Shown one piece after another: positions 1 through 10,224 of a stretch of DNA of 64,000 bases. Made by a program: the position numbers and the translations under genes. Position 1 is the stretch's first letter; every line of letters begins with the position of its first letter. The DNA comes from Marinomonas alcarazii (GTDB taxonomy: Bacteria; Pseudomonadota; Gammaproteobacteria; Pseudomonadales; Marinomonadaceae), in the NCBI RefSeq assembly GCF_003208215.1, contig NZ_QKLW01000003.1:62001-126000 (forward strand). Reading direction: 5' to 3'. Under the pieces are notes generated by a model. The model was not told the DNA's origin, did not search any database, and saw nothing but the letters and a program-made list of their open reading frames with translations.

Positions 1-2
1 GC

Positions 3-653
3 TTGGCGCCGTTTGGTATCTTTGGTTTGGTGGCCAGTACGATTGCGGCGACAGGCTTTGATGCCTTGCTTGGCTATTCCCATTTGTTGGCTGTATTGAT
101 TGGTGCCATGCTGTTTATTGCGTTTGTTACCAATCCATTATTGGTATTCTGGAAACTTCGTCGTAACCCTTATCCTTTAGTATTTAAGTGTCTAAAAGAA
201 AGTGGCGTAACCGCATTTTTTACCCGCAGCTCTGCTGCGAACATTCCGGTTAACTTGGACCTTTGTAAGCGCTTAGACTTGGACGAAGATACTTATTCCG
301 TGTCTATTCCTTTGGGTGCGACCATTAATATGGCTGGCGCTGCCATCACGATTACGGTGTTAACTTTGGCAGCCGTAAATACCTTAGGTATTACCTTGGA
401 CTTTGGTACCGCGTTATTGCTTAGTGTGATTGCGGCTGTCTCTGCGTGTGGTGCTTCTGGTGTGGCGGGTGGTTCGCTGTTGCTGATTCCGTTGGCCTGT
501 AGCTTATTTAATATTTCCAACGAAGTTTCCATGCAGGTTGTGGCGGTTGGTTTTATTATTGGCGTTTTACAGGATTCTGCTGAAACGGCATTAAATAGCT
601 CGACGGATGCGTTATTTACAGCGGCGGCTTGTCTTTCTAATGATAAGAACTAG
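3..653 (+). CDS. sstT: Na+/serine-threonine symporter SstT, C-terminal part (cut by window start)
   Basis: Only the last 216 residues or so are present; the reading frame is open at the left edge, so the apparent TTG start is not the real one. The full family protein has about 410 residues and imports serine and threonine with Na+ across the inner membrane. The text reads as the C-terminal half of a DAACS/SLC1-fold carrier: a helix ending [16 protein letters not shown], then [17 protein letters not shown], the conserved substrate and Na+ region, then [17 protein letters not shown] and a final helix with [19 protein letters not shown]. The match to SstT is strong through this conserved core. 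A rho-independent terminator follows. Confidence 0.93.
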   Translation: MAPFGIFGLVASTIAATGFDALLGYSHLLAVLIGAMLFIAFVTNPLLVFWKLRRNPYPLVFKCLKESGVTAFFTRSSAANIPVNLDLCKRLDLDEDTYSVSIPLGATINMAGAAITITVLTLAAVNTLGITLDFGTALLLSVIAAVSACGASGVAGGSLLLIPLACSLFNISNEVSMQVVAVGFIIGVLQDSAETALNSSTDALFTAAACLSNDKN

Positions 654-686
654 ATTGCCATAATGTGATTATCGCTCTGCGATGAC

Positions 687-716
687 AAAAAAGGGAAGCA
701 AAGTGCTTCCCTTTTT
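687..716 (+). terminator. Rho-independent terminator after sstT
   Basis: Stem AAAGGGAAGCA / TGCTTCCCTTT with a short loop, preceded by an A-run and ending in T residues, about 35 bases after the sstT stop. Its symmetry lets it also serve the convergent chemoreceptor gene. Confidence 0.85.
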
Positions 717-746
717 GGTTTCTATAATGTGCTGGTTTAGGCTGTT

Positions 747-2381
747 TTAAAGCTTAAATTGGGTAACCAGTTTATCAAGTTGTACAGACAGTTTTTGCAA
801 GTTGGTACTTGATGCTGTCAGTTCATCGGCGATTTCCGACGTTTCTGTTGTTAGCTGATTAATCTCTTCAACGTTTTTGCTCATGTCGTTTACCACGAGA
901 GATTGCTCTTCTGTCGCAGTGGCAACTTGAATGTTCATGTCACTGATCTGGCCAATGTGCGCTGTAATTTGCTCCAGCGATGTATTGGCTTCATTCGCCT
1001 GACCAACTACTTCGGTGCTTTGATCTTGTCCAGATTGGATGGTCGCAACGGTTTTGGCCGACTGTTCTTGGAGCTTGTCGATCATTTTTTGGATTTCGTC
1101 AGTCGATGCAGCAGAGCGGCTGGCAAGGTTACGTACTTCATCGGCAACGACGGCGAAGCCTCGACCTTGTTCACCAGCCCGAGCCGCTTCTATCGCTGCG
1201 TTCAAGGCCAATAAGTTCGTTTGTTCAGAGATACTGCGAATGGTGTCTAGAATGCTACCAATCGAATCAGTCTGCGTTGCTAAAGAATCAATGTCGGCAC
1301 TGATGTGTTGTATTTCAGTAGATAGCTCAGTTACTCCTTGGCGAGCGCGTGCGACTAAGCCAGCGCCTTGATGAGCTTGTTTATCCGCTTCTTGGGCTGC
1401 TTTAGCTGCTTGAGACGCGTTTTCAGCGATGTTCTCTACTGTGGCTCCCATTTCGTGAATGGCGGTGGCGATTTGAGTGGTACGGTCGCGCTCATTTAAA
1501 CAGTTGGTGTGCGTTGCTTTGGCTTTCGATGCGACGTCGTTTGCGGTATGGGCAAGCTGACGGGAGTTTTCAGCAACGTTTTCAATAGCCGTGCGAACTT
1601 TAGTGATAAACTGATTAAAATGTTGGGCGATATCGCTAAGTTCGTCTTTGCCATCTAGAGACATCACAGAGCCAAGGTCCAGTTTGTCACTCGCGCTTGA
1701 AATATGTTGCTGTAGATAAGACACGCGGCTGTTAAGACGACGTAAGATCAACCAAGCCAAGAGAATAGAAGCCAATAAGGCAACCACGATTAAGCCGATC
1801 ATGTTGTTGCGGCTTTTTTCATAATTTATCTGGCTTTGGGCATAGCTTTGCTGGCCTTGCTCAAGCAGTTCGTCTAGGAGCATATTGACAGCTTTACGCA
1901 TAACGCCATAGCTGTTTGCGTATTTTGTTTTGTATATTTCTTGCGCGGTCGGCAAGTCATTATTTTCAATGGCGGCCAGCATAGGCGTTAGTTCGTCACG
2001 TTTAACTTTAGCAAACACGTCTATGAGTTTTTGTACTTCAGCACGCATTTTAGGATTAACTTGGGAATTTAATGCTTCCTTGAGCGCCATATCCATTTCT
2101 GGGATATCTTCGGTACGGGTTTCTTTAACGCGAGTGAGAGCGCCTTTTTGATCTTGCATGGCTGGAATTTCTTGCAGCAAGATAATATCGATACCCACAC
2201 GCATACGAGGTATACGTGATGCCACTTCTGCCAGAGATCGCAGTGGTGCGCTTGTATTTTCGGCTAATTGTTTAGTTTGCTCTTGTCCACTAGAAAGGCC
2301 GCGTAAGCCAGCCCAACTAACAAGTAAGAGCACAAGGCAAGGCAGTGCTATTACGGAAATAAATTGAGCTTTTAGAGACAT
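747..2381 (-). CDS. Methyl-accepting chemotaxis protein (4HB sensor, HAMP)
   Basis: Transmembrane chemoreceptor. An N-terminal membrane helix (about residues 8-28) is followed by a helical periplasmic region of about 160 residues that resembles a four-helix-bundle (4HB_MCP) sensor. A second membrane helix ([20 protein letters not shown]), a HAMP segment and a long cytoplasmic coiled coil come next. The hairpin tip is canonical: [20 protein letters not shown] then [14 protein letters not shown]. There is no C-terminal CheR/CheB pentapeptide, so adaptation probably relies on other receptors. I chose the ATG at 2381 (MSLKAQF); a GTG 15 bases upstream is also open, and neither has a good ribosome site. 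The ligand cannot be read from the sequence. It stands alone, convergent with sstT. Confidence 0.93.
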   Translation of the reverse strand: MSLKAQFISVIALPCLVLLLVSWAGLRGLSSGQEQTKQLAENTSAPLRSLAEVASRIPRMRVGIDIILLQEIPAMQDQKGALTRVKETRTEDIPEMDMALKEALNSQVNPKMRAEVQKLIDVFAKVKRDELTPMLAAIENNDLPTAQEIYKTKYANSYGVMRKAVNMLLDELLEQGQQSYAQSQINYEKSRNNMIGLIVVALLASILLAWLILRRLNSRVSYLQQHISSASDKLDLGSVMSLDGKDELSDIAQHFNQFITKVRTAIENVAENSRQLAHTANDVASKAKATHTNCLNERDRTTQIATAIHEMGATVENIAENASQAAKAAQEADKQAHQGAGLVARARQGVTELSTEIQHISADIDSLATQTDSIGSILDTIRSISEQTNLLALNAAIEAARAGEQGRGFAVVADEVRNLASRSAASTDEIQKMIDKLQEQSAKTVATIQSGQDQSTEVVGQANEANTSLEQITAHIGQISDMNIQVATATEEQSLVVNDMSKNVEEINQLTTETSEIADELTASSTNLQKLSVQLDKLVTQFKL

Positions 2382-2639
2382 TTTGTTGAATATCACGATG
2401 TATTACCCACAGTAAGTTATATTTATTACGCCATTGCTGTGAAACTCAAAGTCCATTTATGTTTTACAGAGCAAGATATGCTTGGTCGATTAGTTGAGAA
2501 AATGCACGAGAGTATAAGAAAACCGTCTTTAATCAGTAATTTTTGAGCTCCTCGTGTAAGGGGATTCTTATATTACCCCTAAAAAATGACACATTTAAGT
2601 AATATTTGATGTTTTATTAATCAGTTTAAGAGGTGTGTA

Positions 2640-3863
2640 TTGAGTAATGCATTTCGATCGCTATCAAACCTGAATTATAGGCTTTGGTTTGGTGGCGCAG
2701 TTATTTCGAATATCGGTACTTGGCTGCAGCGAACGGCGCAAGATTGGATCGTCATTGCCGAACTATCAGATAAGAATGCCTCAGCCGTAGGGCTGGTGGT
2801 ATTTTTACAATTTGCACCGCAGATTTTACTCTTGCCCGTGACGGGGTGGACTGCAGATAGGATGGATCGTAGAAAGCTGCTGTTTATTACTCAGTGTTTG
2901 ATGGCAGCACTGGCATTAATTCTTGGCATATTGGTATTGAGTGGTCATGTTGAGCTATGGCAAGTGTGTGCTTGTGCGTTTGCATTAGGTTGCGTTGCCG
3001 CCTTTGACGCGCCTGCTCGTCATGCTTTTGTGTCGGACCTTGTGAGTGAAGACGAGCTATCAAACGCCGTTGGCCTGAATTCCGTGTCCTTCAACTCTGC
3101 ACGTCTTGTAGGTCCAGCTATTGCAGGCATACTGATCGCCCTAATCGGGACGGGTTGGGTGTTTATGATCAACGTGTTGTCTTTTATTCCTTTGTTAATG
3201 GCTTTGCATCTTTTCAAGAGTCGCTTGCCAAAAGTGGAGGTGGATAACAGTAAAAAGACGCCAGATGTGGCCAAGTTTCTGGATGGTTTTCGGTACATTT
3301 GGCTGCATCGTGAGATGGCCGTCATACTGGTCATGTCATTTTTAATTTGCAGTTTAGGTATGAATTTTTCGGTTTATCTTTCGGCGATGACAGTGCATGT
3401 GTTTCAAGGCCATGCAGATCAATATGGCTTCTTAATTTCTATGATGGCGATCGGTTCGATTAGCGGCGCTTTAGTCACTGCTAGCCGCCGCTCCTCACCG
3501 ACATTTCGTTTTATGATCTATGTCGCTGCTATGTTTGCGGTGAGTTGCTTCTTGGTCGCGATTAGCACGTCATTCTGGGCGTTCGCTGTGTTGCTTATTT
3601 TGCTCGGTCTTAGTTTGCAGCTGTTTACCACATCGACGGCTTCTTATATGCAGGTGGCAACGGAGAAGCGCTATCGAGGCCGAGTGATGGCTGTGGTTCT
3701 GGCAACCGCAATGGGCAGCACCGCGTTGGGTGCACCTTTGGTTGGCTGGGTTGCAGACTTCTTTGGCGCGAGATGGGCCATTGGCGTGGGCAGCTTTTCG
3801 GGTCTGCTCGCTGCCAGCTTGGGCTTCTGGTTTTTGCGCCAACAGGTAAACACAAAGCGATAG
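2640..3863 (+). CDS. MFS transporter, EntS/MFS_3-like exporter
   Basis: A 407-residue, 12-helix major facilitator. The N-terminus (NYRLWFGGAVISNIGTWLQR) and the loop DRMDRRKLL after helix 2 are typical of the MFS_3/enterobactin-exporter-like group. The start is TTG at 2640, preceded by a purine-rich AAGAGG; it is the only start that keeps the first conserved helix. Single-gene unit between divergent chemoreceptor and downstream gcvR. Likely a drug or siderophore-type efflux pump; the substrate is unknown. C-terminal residues are basic and cytoplasmic. Confidence 0.88.
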   Translation: MSNAFRSLSNLNYRLWFGGAVISNIGTWLQRTAQDWIVIAELSDKNASAVGLVVFLQFAPQILLLPVTGWTADRMDRRKLLFITQCLMAALALILGILVLSGHVELWQVCACAFALGCVAAFDAPARHAFVSDLVSEDELSNAVGLNSVSFNSARLVGPAIAGILIALIGTGWVFMINVLSFIPLLMALHLFKSRLPKVEVDNSKKTPDVAKFLDGFRYIWLHREMAVILVMSFLICSLGMNFSVYLSAMTVHVFQGHADQYGFLISMMAIGSISGALVTASRRSSPTFRFMIYVAAMFAVSCFLVAISTSFWAFAVLLILLGLSLQLFTTSTASYMQVATEKRYRGRVMAVVLATAMGSTALGAPLVGWVADFFGARWAIGVGSFSGLLAASLGFWFLRQQVNTKR

Positions 3864-3982
3864 GATTCACTATAATTTAGGGTGAGTAACTCAATTGGCG
3901 TGTGCTTGGCACTTGTGTCTAACTACAGTAGTCTTGAATTGATGTAATTTGTACCAGTCTAACAATATCGATGGAGAAGTGT

Positions 3983-4501
3983 ATGTCGCAGCATCTTGTA
4001 TTGAGTTTTATTGGCGAAGACCGCCCAGGCCTTGTTGAGCGTCTGTCCGACACCATCGCGCGTTATAATGGCAATTGGCTAGAAAGCCGCATGGCGCATT
4101 TGGCAGATAAATTTGCCGGTATTTTGACTGTCTCTGTGCCTTTGGATCAGCAAGAAGCTCTAGTGAGTGCTTTGCGTGATTTTGAAAAATTGGGTCTGCA
4201 TGTCACCGTTGAAATAGCGAAACAAAGTTCAGGATCTGGCTCGACCTTGTCTTTATCCGTGGTAGGGAATGATCGTCCGGGGATTGTTAAAGAAGTGTCT
4301 CAAGTGCTGCATTCCTTGATGGTTAACGTTAAAGAGCTCACCACTACGTGCGAACCCGCGCCGATGAGCTCTGATATGTTATTTAAAACCGATATGGTGT
4401 TGGCTGTGCCGAAAGATCTACCTTTGTCAGAATTGGAAGCGGCACTGGAGAAAATCAGTAGTGATTTAATGGTGGAATTGTCTGTTAATCAGTTTGCCTA
4501 G
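3983..4501 (+). CDS. gcvR: GcvR-like glycine cleavage regulator (two ACT domains)
   Basis: A 172-residue protein with two ACT domains: the first near residues 3-75 (LVLSFIGEDRPGLVERLS), the second near 85-165 (LSVVGNDRPGIVKEVSQVL). This is the architecture of GcvR, which binds the activator GcvA and represses the glycine cleavage operon when glycine is scarce. No gcvA is in this window. I placed the start at ATG 3983 because GGAGAAG lies just upstream with good spacing; the in-frame ATG at 3971 would bury that ribosome site in the coding region. Some family members are annotated only as 'ACT domain protein', so the regulatory role is inferred from the family. Confidence 0.85.
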   Translation: MSQHLVLSFIGEDRPGLVERLSDTIARYNGNWLESRMAHLADKFAGILTVSVPLDQQEALVSALRDFEKLGLHVTVEIAKQSSGSGSTLSLSVVGNDRPGIVKEVSQVLHSLMVNVKELTTTCEPAPMSSDMLFKTDMVLAVPKDLPLSELEAALEKISSDLMVELSVNQFA

Positions 4502-4538
4502 TCCGGTAAATTAGGTTTTTGTCCGCTCATAGTTGGGT

Positions 4539-6092
4539 TTAGAGCGATTCTAGGTTGTCTAAACACCACTGTGCTCTTTCTAAGACGGCGTGCTTTTGTG
4601 CGTCGTCTTGCTTGTCCCAGTTGCCGTAAATCATACCGATGCGATGATTCTTAGCAAGGCGGTCTCGATGCTTGACCATAAAGCGCCAATATAAGCTGTT
4701 AAGAGGACATGACTCTGCGCTGGTTTTCTCTTTTACCTTGTAGTGGCAATTCCCGCAGTAGTCACTCATTTTCTGCATATAACTGCCGCTTGCCGCATAG
4801 GGCTTAGAAGCAATCCAACCGCCATCAGCGAATTGACTCATACCACGCGTGTTGGGCAATTCCACCCATTCTAGGGCGTCCACGTAAATCCCCAGATACC
4901 ATTCGTCGACTTGCTGCGGCCGAATTTCGGTTAATAGGCAAAAGTTGCCTGTCACCATCAAGCGTTGAATATGATGGGCGTAAGCATAATCGAGAGATTG
5001 CCCTATGGCGTTAGCAAGACACTTCATTTTTGTCTGCCCGTTCCAGAAAAAACTGGGCAGAGCTCGCTCGGCGTTTAAGGCATTTTGTTGTTGATAATCA
5101 GGCATATTGATCCAATACATGCCGCGCACATATTCGCGCCAGCCGAGAATTTGTCGCACGAATCCTTCGATTTGGGCGATGTCGATATTGTCGTTTTCTC
5201 GATAAGCCGAAATGGCGGCTTTTATGACGTGCTTTGGGCTGATCAATTTCGCGTTAAGCGCAAAAGACAAACGTGAATGGTACAAGCTCCAACTATGGGG
5301 TGTTTGGCTTGTCATGGCGTCTTGAAAGCGGCCAAAATTCGGCAGCAAGTGCTCGCAGAAAAAGGTAAGCAAACTCAGCGCGTCTTGGCTGGAAACAGGC
5401 CAAAGTAAATTGGATTCTGCTTTGCCAAGAAAAGGAATCTCGTGACGCTGAATGCGCTCAAGCAAATGCGCCACATCATGCTGAAAACATAAGGGCGCTG
5501 GAATGTCGTCCAGATCTTTTGCTTTGAGTTTATTGCGATTGGCCACGTCGTAGTTCCATTGGCCGCCTTCAGGCTCTCTTTCGTCCGCCATTAAGATATT
5601 AAAACGTTGGCGCATCTTGCGATAAAAATGCTCCATACGAACGGTACTTTTTGCCTGAAAAAAGTTAGGAATTTCGTTGAATGGTAATAAGAAATGCTCG
5701 CTATCAACCATGTTAAATGTTGGCTTTGAATCGCTTGTGATTAACTGGTGATATTGTTGAAGCACGCGATATTCGTCGGGGCGCTGCAGCTCTATACGAT
5801 CAATATTATGTTGTTTAGTGAGGCTTAAAATGACTTCTTCTAGGCTCTGATTTTGCGTGTCATCCAAAGTGAGATAACACACGTCATGGCCGTTTTCTTT
5901 TAAGGCACTAGCAAAGCGTTCCATGGCGAGGAAAAACGCGCAAAGCTTTTGAATATGATGTGTGACATAGGTAGCTTCTGGGTGCAGTTCAGCGATCAAA
6001 TACAGCACACCTTGATCTTGTTGTTTGAACCAAGAATGTGTCGAATTAAGTTGATCACCAAGAATAACGCGCAGTGTGTGGAATGGTTTCAT
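4539..6092 (-). CDS. Iron-sulfur bacterial (6-4) photolyase / CryPro family protein
   Basis: A 517-residue member of the FeS-BCP group, whose type protein is Agrobacterium PhrB. It is predicted to use FAD, a lumazine antenna and a [4Fe-4S] cluster to repair (6-4) photoproducts with blue light. Four cysteines at residues 358, 446, 449 and 462 have exactly the spacing of the PhrB cluster ligands (88, 3, 13). The conserved His-His pair at 373-374 ([10 protein letters not shown]) sits where PhrB has its catalytic histidines. The N-terminal domain begins [16 protein letters not shown], also typical. It overlaps the upstream gene by four bases (ATGA), so it is the last gene of a three-gene photolyase operon. 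Confidence 0.93.
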   Translation of the reverse strand: MKPFHTLRVILGDQLNSTHSWFKQQDQGVLYLIAELHPEATYVTHHIQKLCAFFLAMERFASALKENGHDVCYLTLDDTQNQSLEEVILSLTKQHNIDRIELQRPDEYRVLQQYHQLITSDSKPTFNMVDSEHFLLPFNEIPNFFQAKSTVRMEHFYRKMRQRFNILMADEREPEGGQWNYDVANRNKLKAKDLDDIPAPLCFQHDVAHLLERIQRHEIPFLGKAESNLLWPVSSQDALSLLTFFCEHLLPNFGRFQDAMTSQTPHSWSLYHSRLSFALNAKLISPKHVIKAAISAYRENDNIDIAQIEGFVRQILGWREYVRGMYWINMPDYQQQNALNAERALPSFFWNGQTKMKCLANAIGQSLDYAYAHHIQRLMVTGNFCLLTEIRPQQVDEWYLGIYVDALEWVELPNTRGMSQFADGGWIASKPYAASGSYMQKMSDYCGNCHYKVKEKTSAESCPLNSLYWRFMVKHRDRLAKNHRIGMIYGNWDKQDDAQKHAVLERAQWCLDNLESL

Positions 6093-7612
6093 GAGGATGT
6101 CCTTACTTTCGGTTGTCTGGATTTTGCCCGACTATTCGAACGCACATGGGTGGCTAAAATGCGTTGTTTTTCTTGCTGAACGTTTGGTTGCTCACGATAT
6201 CCCCAAAGGCGATCACGGGCCTCTTTTGCGGCCTCTTTGAGACTAACAATGGGCGCTGGATAGTTTTCTCCAAGGCTGAATTGATACAAGGCTTCCTCCA
6301 TCGGTGACATTTCCCAAGGAGAGTGTATCAATGGTACAGGGACTTCAGCCAATTCCGGCACCCAACGGCGAATAAACTCGCCATCTGGATCTTGGTCTTG
6401 AGCCTGCTTTACGGGGTTATAAATCCGAATGGCATTTGAGCCTGTGACACCAGCTTGCATTTGAAATTGTGGGTAGTGAATCCCCGGCTCAAAATCGAGG
6501 AATAGCCTGGCTAGGTGATGTACGCCTAGGCGCCAATCAATGTTTAAGTGATGACATAGAAAGCTTACCAGCATGGCGCGCATACGAAAGTTAATGTAAC
6601 CGGTGTGATGCAAAGCTCTCATGCACGCATCAACCATCGGATAACCCGTTTGTCCTTGTTGCCAAGCAATTAAGTCTGCCTCGACTTGGTCATCTTGCCG
6701 ATAAGGGAAGTGGGCGTAAGCTCGGTTAACAGGTTCAAACTCCATGCGGCATTCACTTTCAAATTTTTGCATAAAGTGGCAGTGCCAATGCAATCGAGAG
6801 CTGAGTGCAATAAGGGTTCGTTTCCAGCCAGCGGTTTTCCAACGCGATAGCAGGTCTTGATAGACTTCTCGGAGACTGATATTCCCCCAAGCGAGATAAG
6901 GAGACAGTCTTGTACAGGCTGATCGGCTGCTAAGAGGACTGGAAATAGATCGATAATAGTCTTTGCCGCGCCCTTCATAGAAGCTGTCTAAGGTTTTCCA
7001 AGCCAGCGTAGGGCCGCCCGTTTGCATGCCTTTTTGTGGTGTTTGCCATGAGGCTGGAACCGACAGAGGTGGCGAGTCTATCTGATACCAAGTGGTTGCT
7101 TTAAGGTCGATGTTTGCCAAGGGGGCGCGCATGACATGTTGCCAATCCTCATCCCAATTTTTTCTGTTATCAAGTGGTCGTATTACCGCGCCTGTTGGTG
7201 ACTCATGCCACGATATGTCTTGTCGCTGACACCAAGATTTGATCTCAATATCACGCTGGAACGTGAGGCCGATGCCAATTTCTTCACTACTGAATAATTC
7301 ATCGAATTGCGTGGCGTCATGAAGCGCTTCAAGTGCAGGCAGGGCTTCTTGCCAAACTATGTGTATATGCCCACCATGTTCGGTTAGTTGGCGATTCATA
7401 TCCTCTAAAGACTGCCAAACAAAGCGCCAGTGGCGCTCGCTGTAATGTGGATCAGCGATCAGGCTGGGTTCAAAGATATACAACAGGATAATCGGTCTGT
7501 TGTTCGCCATGGCCGATGCAAGAGGTAGATGATCGCTAAGGCGTAAATCTCGCTTAAGCCAAACTACCGCTGGTTTTATGGCAATATTGCCTGTCATCTG
7601 GTGGTCGCTCAT
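6089..7612 (-). CDS. FAD-dependent photolyase/cryptochrome family protein
   Basis: A 507-residue photolyase-fold protein. The N-terminal Rossmann domain ([19 protein letters not shown]) would bind an antenna cofactor; the C-terminal helical FAD domain has the conserved stretch [20 protein letters not shown] followed by [16 protein letters not shown] and [20 protein letters not shown]. The last motif is found in a group of proteobacterial proteins annotated as photolyases or cryptochromes, distinct from E. coli PhrB and from CRY-DASH; whether it repairs CPDs or signals light is open. It has a basic C-terminal tail (residues about 485-507). Start and stop overlap both neighbours by four bases, so translation is probably coupled. 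Confidence 0.87.
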   Translation of the reverse strand: MSDHQMTGNIAIKPAVVWLKRDLRLSDHLPLASAMANNRPIILLYIFEPSLIADPHYSERHWRFVWQSLEDMNRQLTEHGGHIHIVWQEALPALEALHDATQFDELFSSEEIGIGLTFQRDIEIKSWCQRQDISWHESPTGAVIRPLDNRKNWDEDWQHVMRAPLANIDLKATTWYQIDSPPLSVPASWQTPQKGMQTGGPTLAWKTLDSFYEGRGKDYYRSISSPLSSRSACTRLSPYLAWGNISLREVYQDLLSRWKTAGWKRTLIALSSRLHWHCHFMQKFESECRMEFEPVNRAYAHFPYRQDDQVEADLIAWQQGQTGYPMVDACMRALHHTGYINFRMRAMLVSFLCHHLNIDWRLGVHHLARLFLDFEPGIHYPQFQMQAGVTGSNAIRIYNPVKQAQDQDPDGEFIRRWVPELAEVPVPLIHSPWEMSPMEEALYQFSLGENYPAPIVSLKEAAKEARDRLWGYREQPNVQQEKQRILATHVRSNSRAKSRQPKVRTSS

Positions 7613-8931
7613 TTGGTCGGATAAATGGGCCAGTCGGCCGCATCGACCGAGTCCAGTTGCGTATCAAAAATTTGGCCTTGCCATTTATGAATAAAGAGCT
7701 GATTTGGGTCGTATTGTTCGGTTTGCTTTTGCAAATTAAAGTGGCGGCCACCTCTTGGGTCTGCTCCGACGCCCGCGATGTATTGCCAATTGCCCCAGTT
7801 TGAGCCAACACTGTAATCGATCAATTGTTCTTCAAAATACGCCGCGCCATAACGCCAGTCGATGCCTAATTCATAGATCAAACAACTGGCGGTAATTTGG
7901 CGACCTCTATTGCTCATAAAGCCTGTCTCACTGAGCTGTTTCATACAGGCGTTAACCAAAGGGTAAGGCGTGTTGCCTTGGCTCCATTTGCGAAAACGTT
8001 CCGCATAATAACTGCCTTGAGTGTGTTTTCCCGTGATGCCGCTGGGTAAGAAAAGGCGTTTGCCGTAACGAGTCGCGTACCAATGAAAATACTCGCGCCA
8101 GAGGAGCTCGAAATAGATCCAGTAGGTTGATTCATTTGCGCCATGATCTCGTTCGTAGACCTCGATGCTGGCTTTGACTTGTCTGGCTGACAGACTGCCC
8201 TGTGCAAGCCAAGGGGAAAATTTAGTGGAGTTCTCCCAACCGTCTAATTCATTACGTGTTTCTTTATAGCTGTCTGGTAGATCAGTGGAAAAATAATCGC
8301 TTAGCTGATCTATTGCGGCTTGTTCACCACCCGTAAATGCTTTGTTGTCATCAATGACTTTGATTTGCCAAGGTCGAATGCGTTGCAGATCGAACTTCGG
8401 AACGGGTGGCAGTTTTTGCAAGGCTGGCAGGGGCGTGAACGTATCTAAGTTCTCTACTAAACGCCGGAATTTGGAAAAAGAATCGGGCAATTCTGCCGTA
8501 TCAAATGGCAGCTGAGAGGGCGTGAATAAGCTCAAACCATGATCCAGATGAATGCGAACATCAGGAAAGTTATTGGCGATACGCTTGAGTGTTTGCCGTT
8601 CATCCCAACCAGAGTGATGATTACGATAAATGTGTGAGATTGGCACTTCGTTGAGCAGCAAGCTTAAGCTGGTGGCCGCATCCATAGAACTAACGAATAG
8701 CGTCTGCCCTAAGGCTTGTAGCTGCATGGCTAAGTCTTGCAGACCTTGGTCTAAAAATCGGCGGCGGTTGGCAGACATGCCTTGTGTTGCATAGCGACTA
8801 GGGCGGTTATTATGAGGTTCATCGCAATACAGACAGACAAGATAATCGACCTCCTGAGTTGCTCGCCAAAGCATGTTCTGATCTGCGCAGCGCAAATCAT
8901 CTCCGAACCAAACCACACCCAATTTCATCAC
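7609..8931 (-). CDS. Cryptochrome DASH
   Basis: A 440-residue CRY-DASH protein, the promoter-proximal gene of the photolyase operon. The N-terminal antenna domain starts [17 protein letters not shown]. The FAD domain shows [46 protein letters not shown] and the DASH-type end [17 protein letters not shown] followed by FN and KQ. CRY-DASH proteins bind FAD and MTHF and repair CPDs mainly in single-stranded DNA. The ATG at 8931 is the first start of the operon; a 28-base inverted repeat lies 66 bases upstream. Length matches the family. Confidence 0.92.
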   Translation of the reverse strand: MMKLGVVWFGDDLRCADQNMLWRATQEVDYLVCLYCDEPHNNRPSRYATQGMSANRRRFLDQGLQDLAMQLQALGQTLFVSSMDAATSLSLLLNEVPISHIYRNHHSGWDERQTLKRIANNFPDVRIHLDHGLSLFTPSQLPFDTAELPDSFSKFRRLVENLDTFTPLPALQKLPPVPKFDLQRIRPWQIKVIDDNKAFTGGEQAAIDQLSDYFSTDLPDSYKETRNELDGWENSTKFSPWLAQGSLSARQVKASIEVYERDHGANESTYWIYFELLWREYFHWYATRYGKRLFLPSGITGKHTQGSYYAERFRKWSQGNTPYPLVNACMKQLSETGFMSNRGRQITASCLIYELGIDWRYGAAYFEEQLIDYSVGSNWGNWQYIAGVGADPRGGRHFNLQKQTEQYDPNQLFIHKWQGQIFDTQLDSVDAADWPIYPTK

Positions 8932-8996
8932 ATAACCCTATTTATTTGTTTTAACTAACTTTAGTACGTATTGAAGAGAGTATTGGTTTAATTAAG

Positions 8997-9024
8997 ATGC
9001 AAATCGATTCTGTGTCGATTGCAT
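8997..9024. promoter_or_regulatory. Inverted repeat in the cryptochrome/yjdM divergent promoter region
   Basis: Arms ATGCAAATCGA and TCGATTGCAT separated by seven bases, with one extra A in the left arm. It lies between the divergently transcribed photolyase operon and yjdM, which makes it a plausible operator for a dimeric regulator. No regulator gene is adjacent, so the binding protein is unknown. Confidence 0.45.
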
Positions 9025-9101
9025 AGGAGGATTTTGTTGTACAACTGAAAGTTTTTACTGAATTTTTTGCGGCTAGACAAAAACCATAATGAAAATAGGG
9101 T

Positions 9102-9107
9102 TATAAT
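9102..9107 (+). promoter_or_regulatory. -10 element of yjdM
   Basis: A perfect TATAAT about 40 bases before the yjdM start, in AT-rich sequence. I see no good -35 at the standard distance, so this is a partial promoter call. Confidence 0.4.
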
Positions 9108-9148
9108 GCGCGAAATTTTCCTGTTTACGTTAGAAGGTAGTGATAATT

Positions 9149-9490
9149 ATGAGTCTTCCAAATTGCCCAAAATGCGATTCCGCCTACGTGTATGAAGATC
9201 AAGCTATGTTGATTTGCCCAGAGTGCGCGCACGAGTGGAATCCGAACGAAGTTGTCGTTGACGAAGATGCACTCATTATCAAAGACATGGGCGGTAACTT
9301 ATTGCAAGAAGGCGATAAAGTGACCCTAGCGAAAGATCTTAAAGTCAAAGGCTCTTCTCAAGTGCTAAAAATCGGCACTAAAGCGACTATTAAGCGCCTT
9401 GTAGATGGCGACCACGACATTGATTGCAAATTGGATGGCGGCGGGGAAATGATGCTGAAATCTCAGTTTGTGAAGAAGTCTTCTGTTTAA
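9149..9490 (+). CDS. yjdM: YjdM/PhnA-family zinc-ribbon protein
   Basis: A 113-residue soluble protein. The N-terminus carries a zinc ribbon with two CxxC pairs (CPKC near residue 6, CPEC near residue 24), followed by the YjdM/PhnA domain with [20 protein letters not shown]. Formerly called PhnA, the family is not the phosphonoacetate hydrolase; its cellular role is still poorly defined. The ATG at 9149 has AAGG upstream; a GTG nine bases earlier is open but less likely. Monocistronic, closed by a strong terminator. Confidence 0.9.
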   Translation: MSLPNCPKCDSAYVYEDQAMLICPECAHEWNPNEVVVDEDALIIKDMGGNLLQEGDKVTLAKDLKVKGSSQVLKIGTKATIKRLVDGDHDIDCKLDGGGEMMLKSQFVKKSSV

Positions 9491-9530
9491 GGCTGATTGA
9501 TCTGTTATAAATGATCAGAAACATAATACG

Positions 9531-9570
9531 AAAAGCAGAGAAGAGGGTCGTCTTTTTCTCTGCTTTTTTA
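9531..9570 (+). terminator. Rho-independent terminator after yjdM
   Basis: Stem AAAAGCAGAGA / TCTCTGCTTTT followed by a T-run, about 40 bases past the yjdM stop. It may also serve the convergent DUF3817 gene. Confidence 0.85.
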
Positions 9571-9598
9571 TTGGATCAATGTTATTGGAAGGGGCTAA

Positions 9599-9874
9599 TT
9601 AGTATTTATTTAAGATCTTCGCTTTAAAGACATAACTACCAAATGGCACTAATGACGCAACAAATCCCATCAAGGCGTGTTTTGATGACACCCCATATCG
9701 AGACACACTTAACATCAAAAGAATGTTAAACAAGATAAACAACCCACCATGAATTGGGCCAATGATGCTCACATACTCTGGCATGTCCATCAGGCGCTTC
9801 AATGGCACGGCAATAAAGAGCAGCAGTAAAAGCGATGTGCCTTCTAAAATGGAGATTAAACGTAAAAATTTCAT
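9599..9874 (-). CDS. DUF3817 small integral membrane protein
   Basis: A 91-residue membrane protein with three predicted helices: residues about 4-24 (LISILEGTSLLLLLFIAVPL), 37-57 and 68-84. The opening ISILEG motif, the central PIHGGLF and the closing PFGSYVF are those of DUF3817 (YdzA-like), often seen fused or linked to transport proteins. Function unknown. Single gene, convergent with yjdM. Confidence 0.85.
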   Translation of the reverse strand: MKFLRLISILEGTSLLLLLFIAVPLKRLMDMPEYVSIIGPIHGGLFILFNILLMLSVSRYGVSSKHALMGFVASLVPFGSYVFKAKILNKY

Positions 9875-10224
9875 ACTATGTCTCTTTGGTTGAAGTGTGT
9901 TGAAAGAATGTCTTCAGCGCTAATCAGACCCCAGAATAGCATTTTAATTTCATCATAAGGTCGGTTATTTATGGTGAGAAATTTTAATCACAAATCAATA
10001 TTTTGTTGCTTACATTGCAAAGACAGAGACGAAATCCCAACACTCTTGGCATGATGAAAAGTGTGAGGTAGAAGCTAGCTCGACATAATTTCTTACTGTT
10101 TAAAACCATTCTTTTTATGGTGCCGAAATAAGGAAAAAAAGAAAAATAGCTTTGAGTTATAATTAAATGCATGTTTAATAAAAATGTCACATTAATTCGT
10201 TATACACACATGGAGAGTCATTTT
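9875..10224. other. AT-rich intergenic stretch before the acid phosphatase gene
   Basis: About 350 bases without a convincing gene. A short minus-strand open frame (9984-10190) has no recognisable content. A TATAAT sits at 10158-10163, about 60 bases before the phosphatase start, and could be its -10 element; no good -35 is visible. Confidence 0.4.

Noticed and set aside
903..1371. Plus-strand open frames within the first chemoreceptor gene
   Set aside because: Antisense to the strongly conserved MCP signalling domain; no independent evidence.
9984..10190. Minus-strand open frame of 68 codons
   Set aside because: No ribosome site, no recognisable domain, AT-rich text upstream of the phosphatase gene; best read as non-coding.
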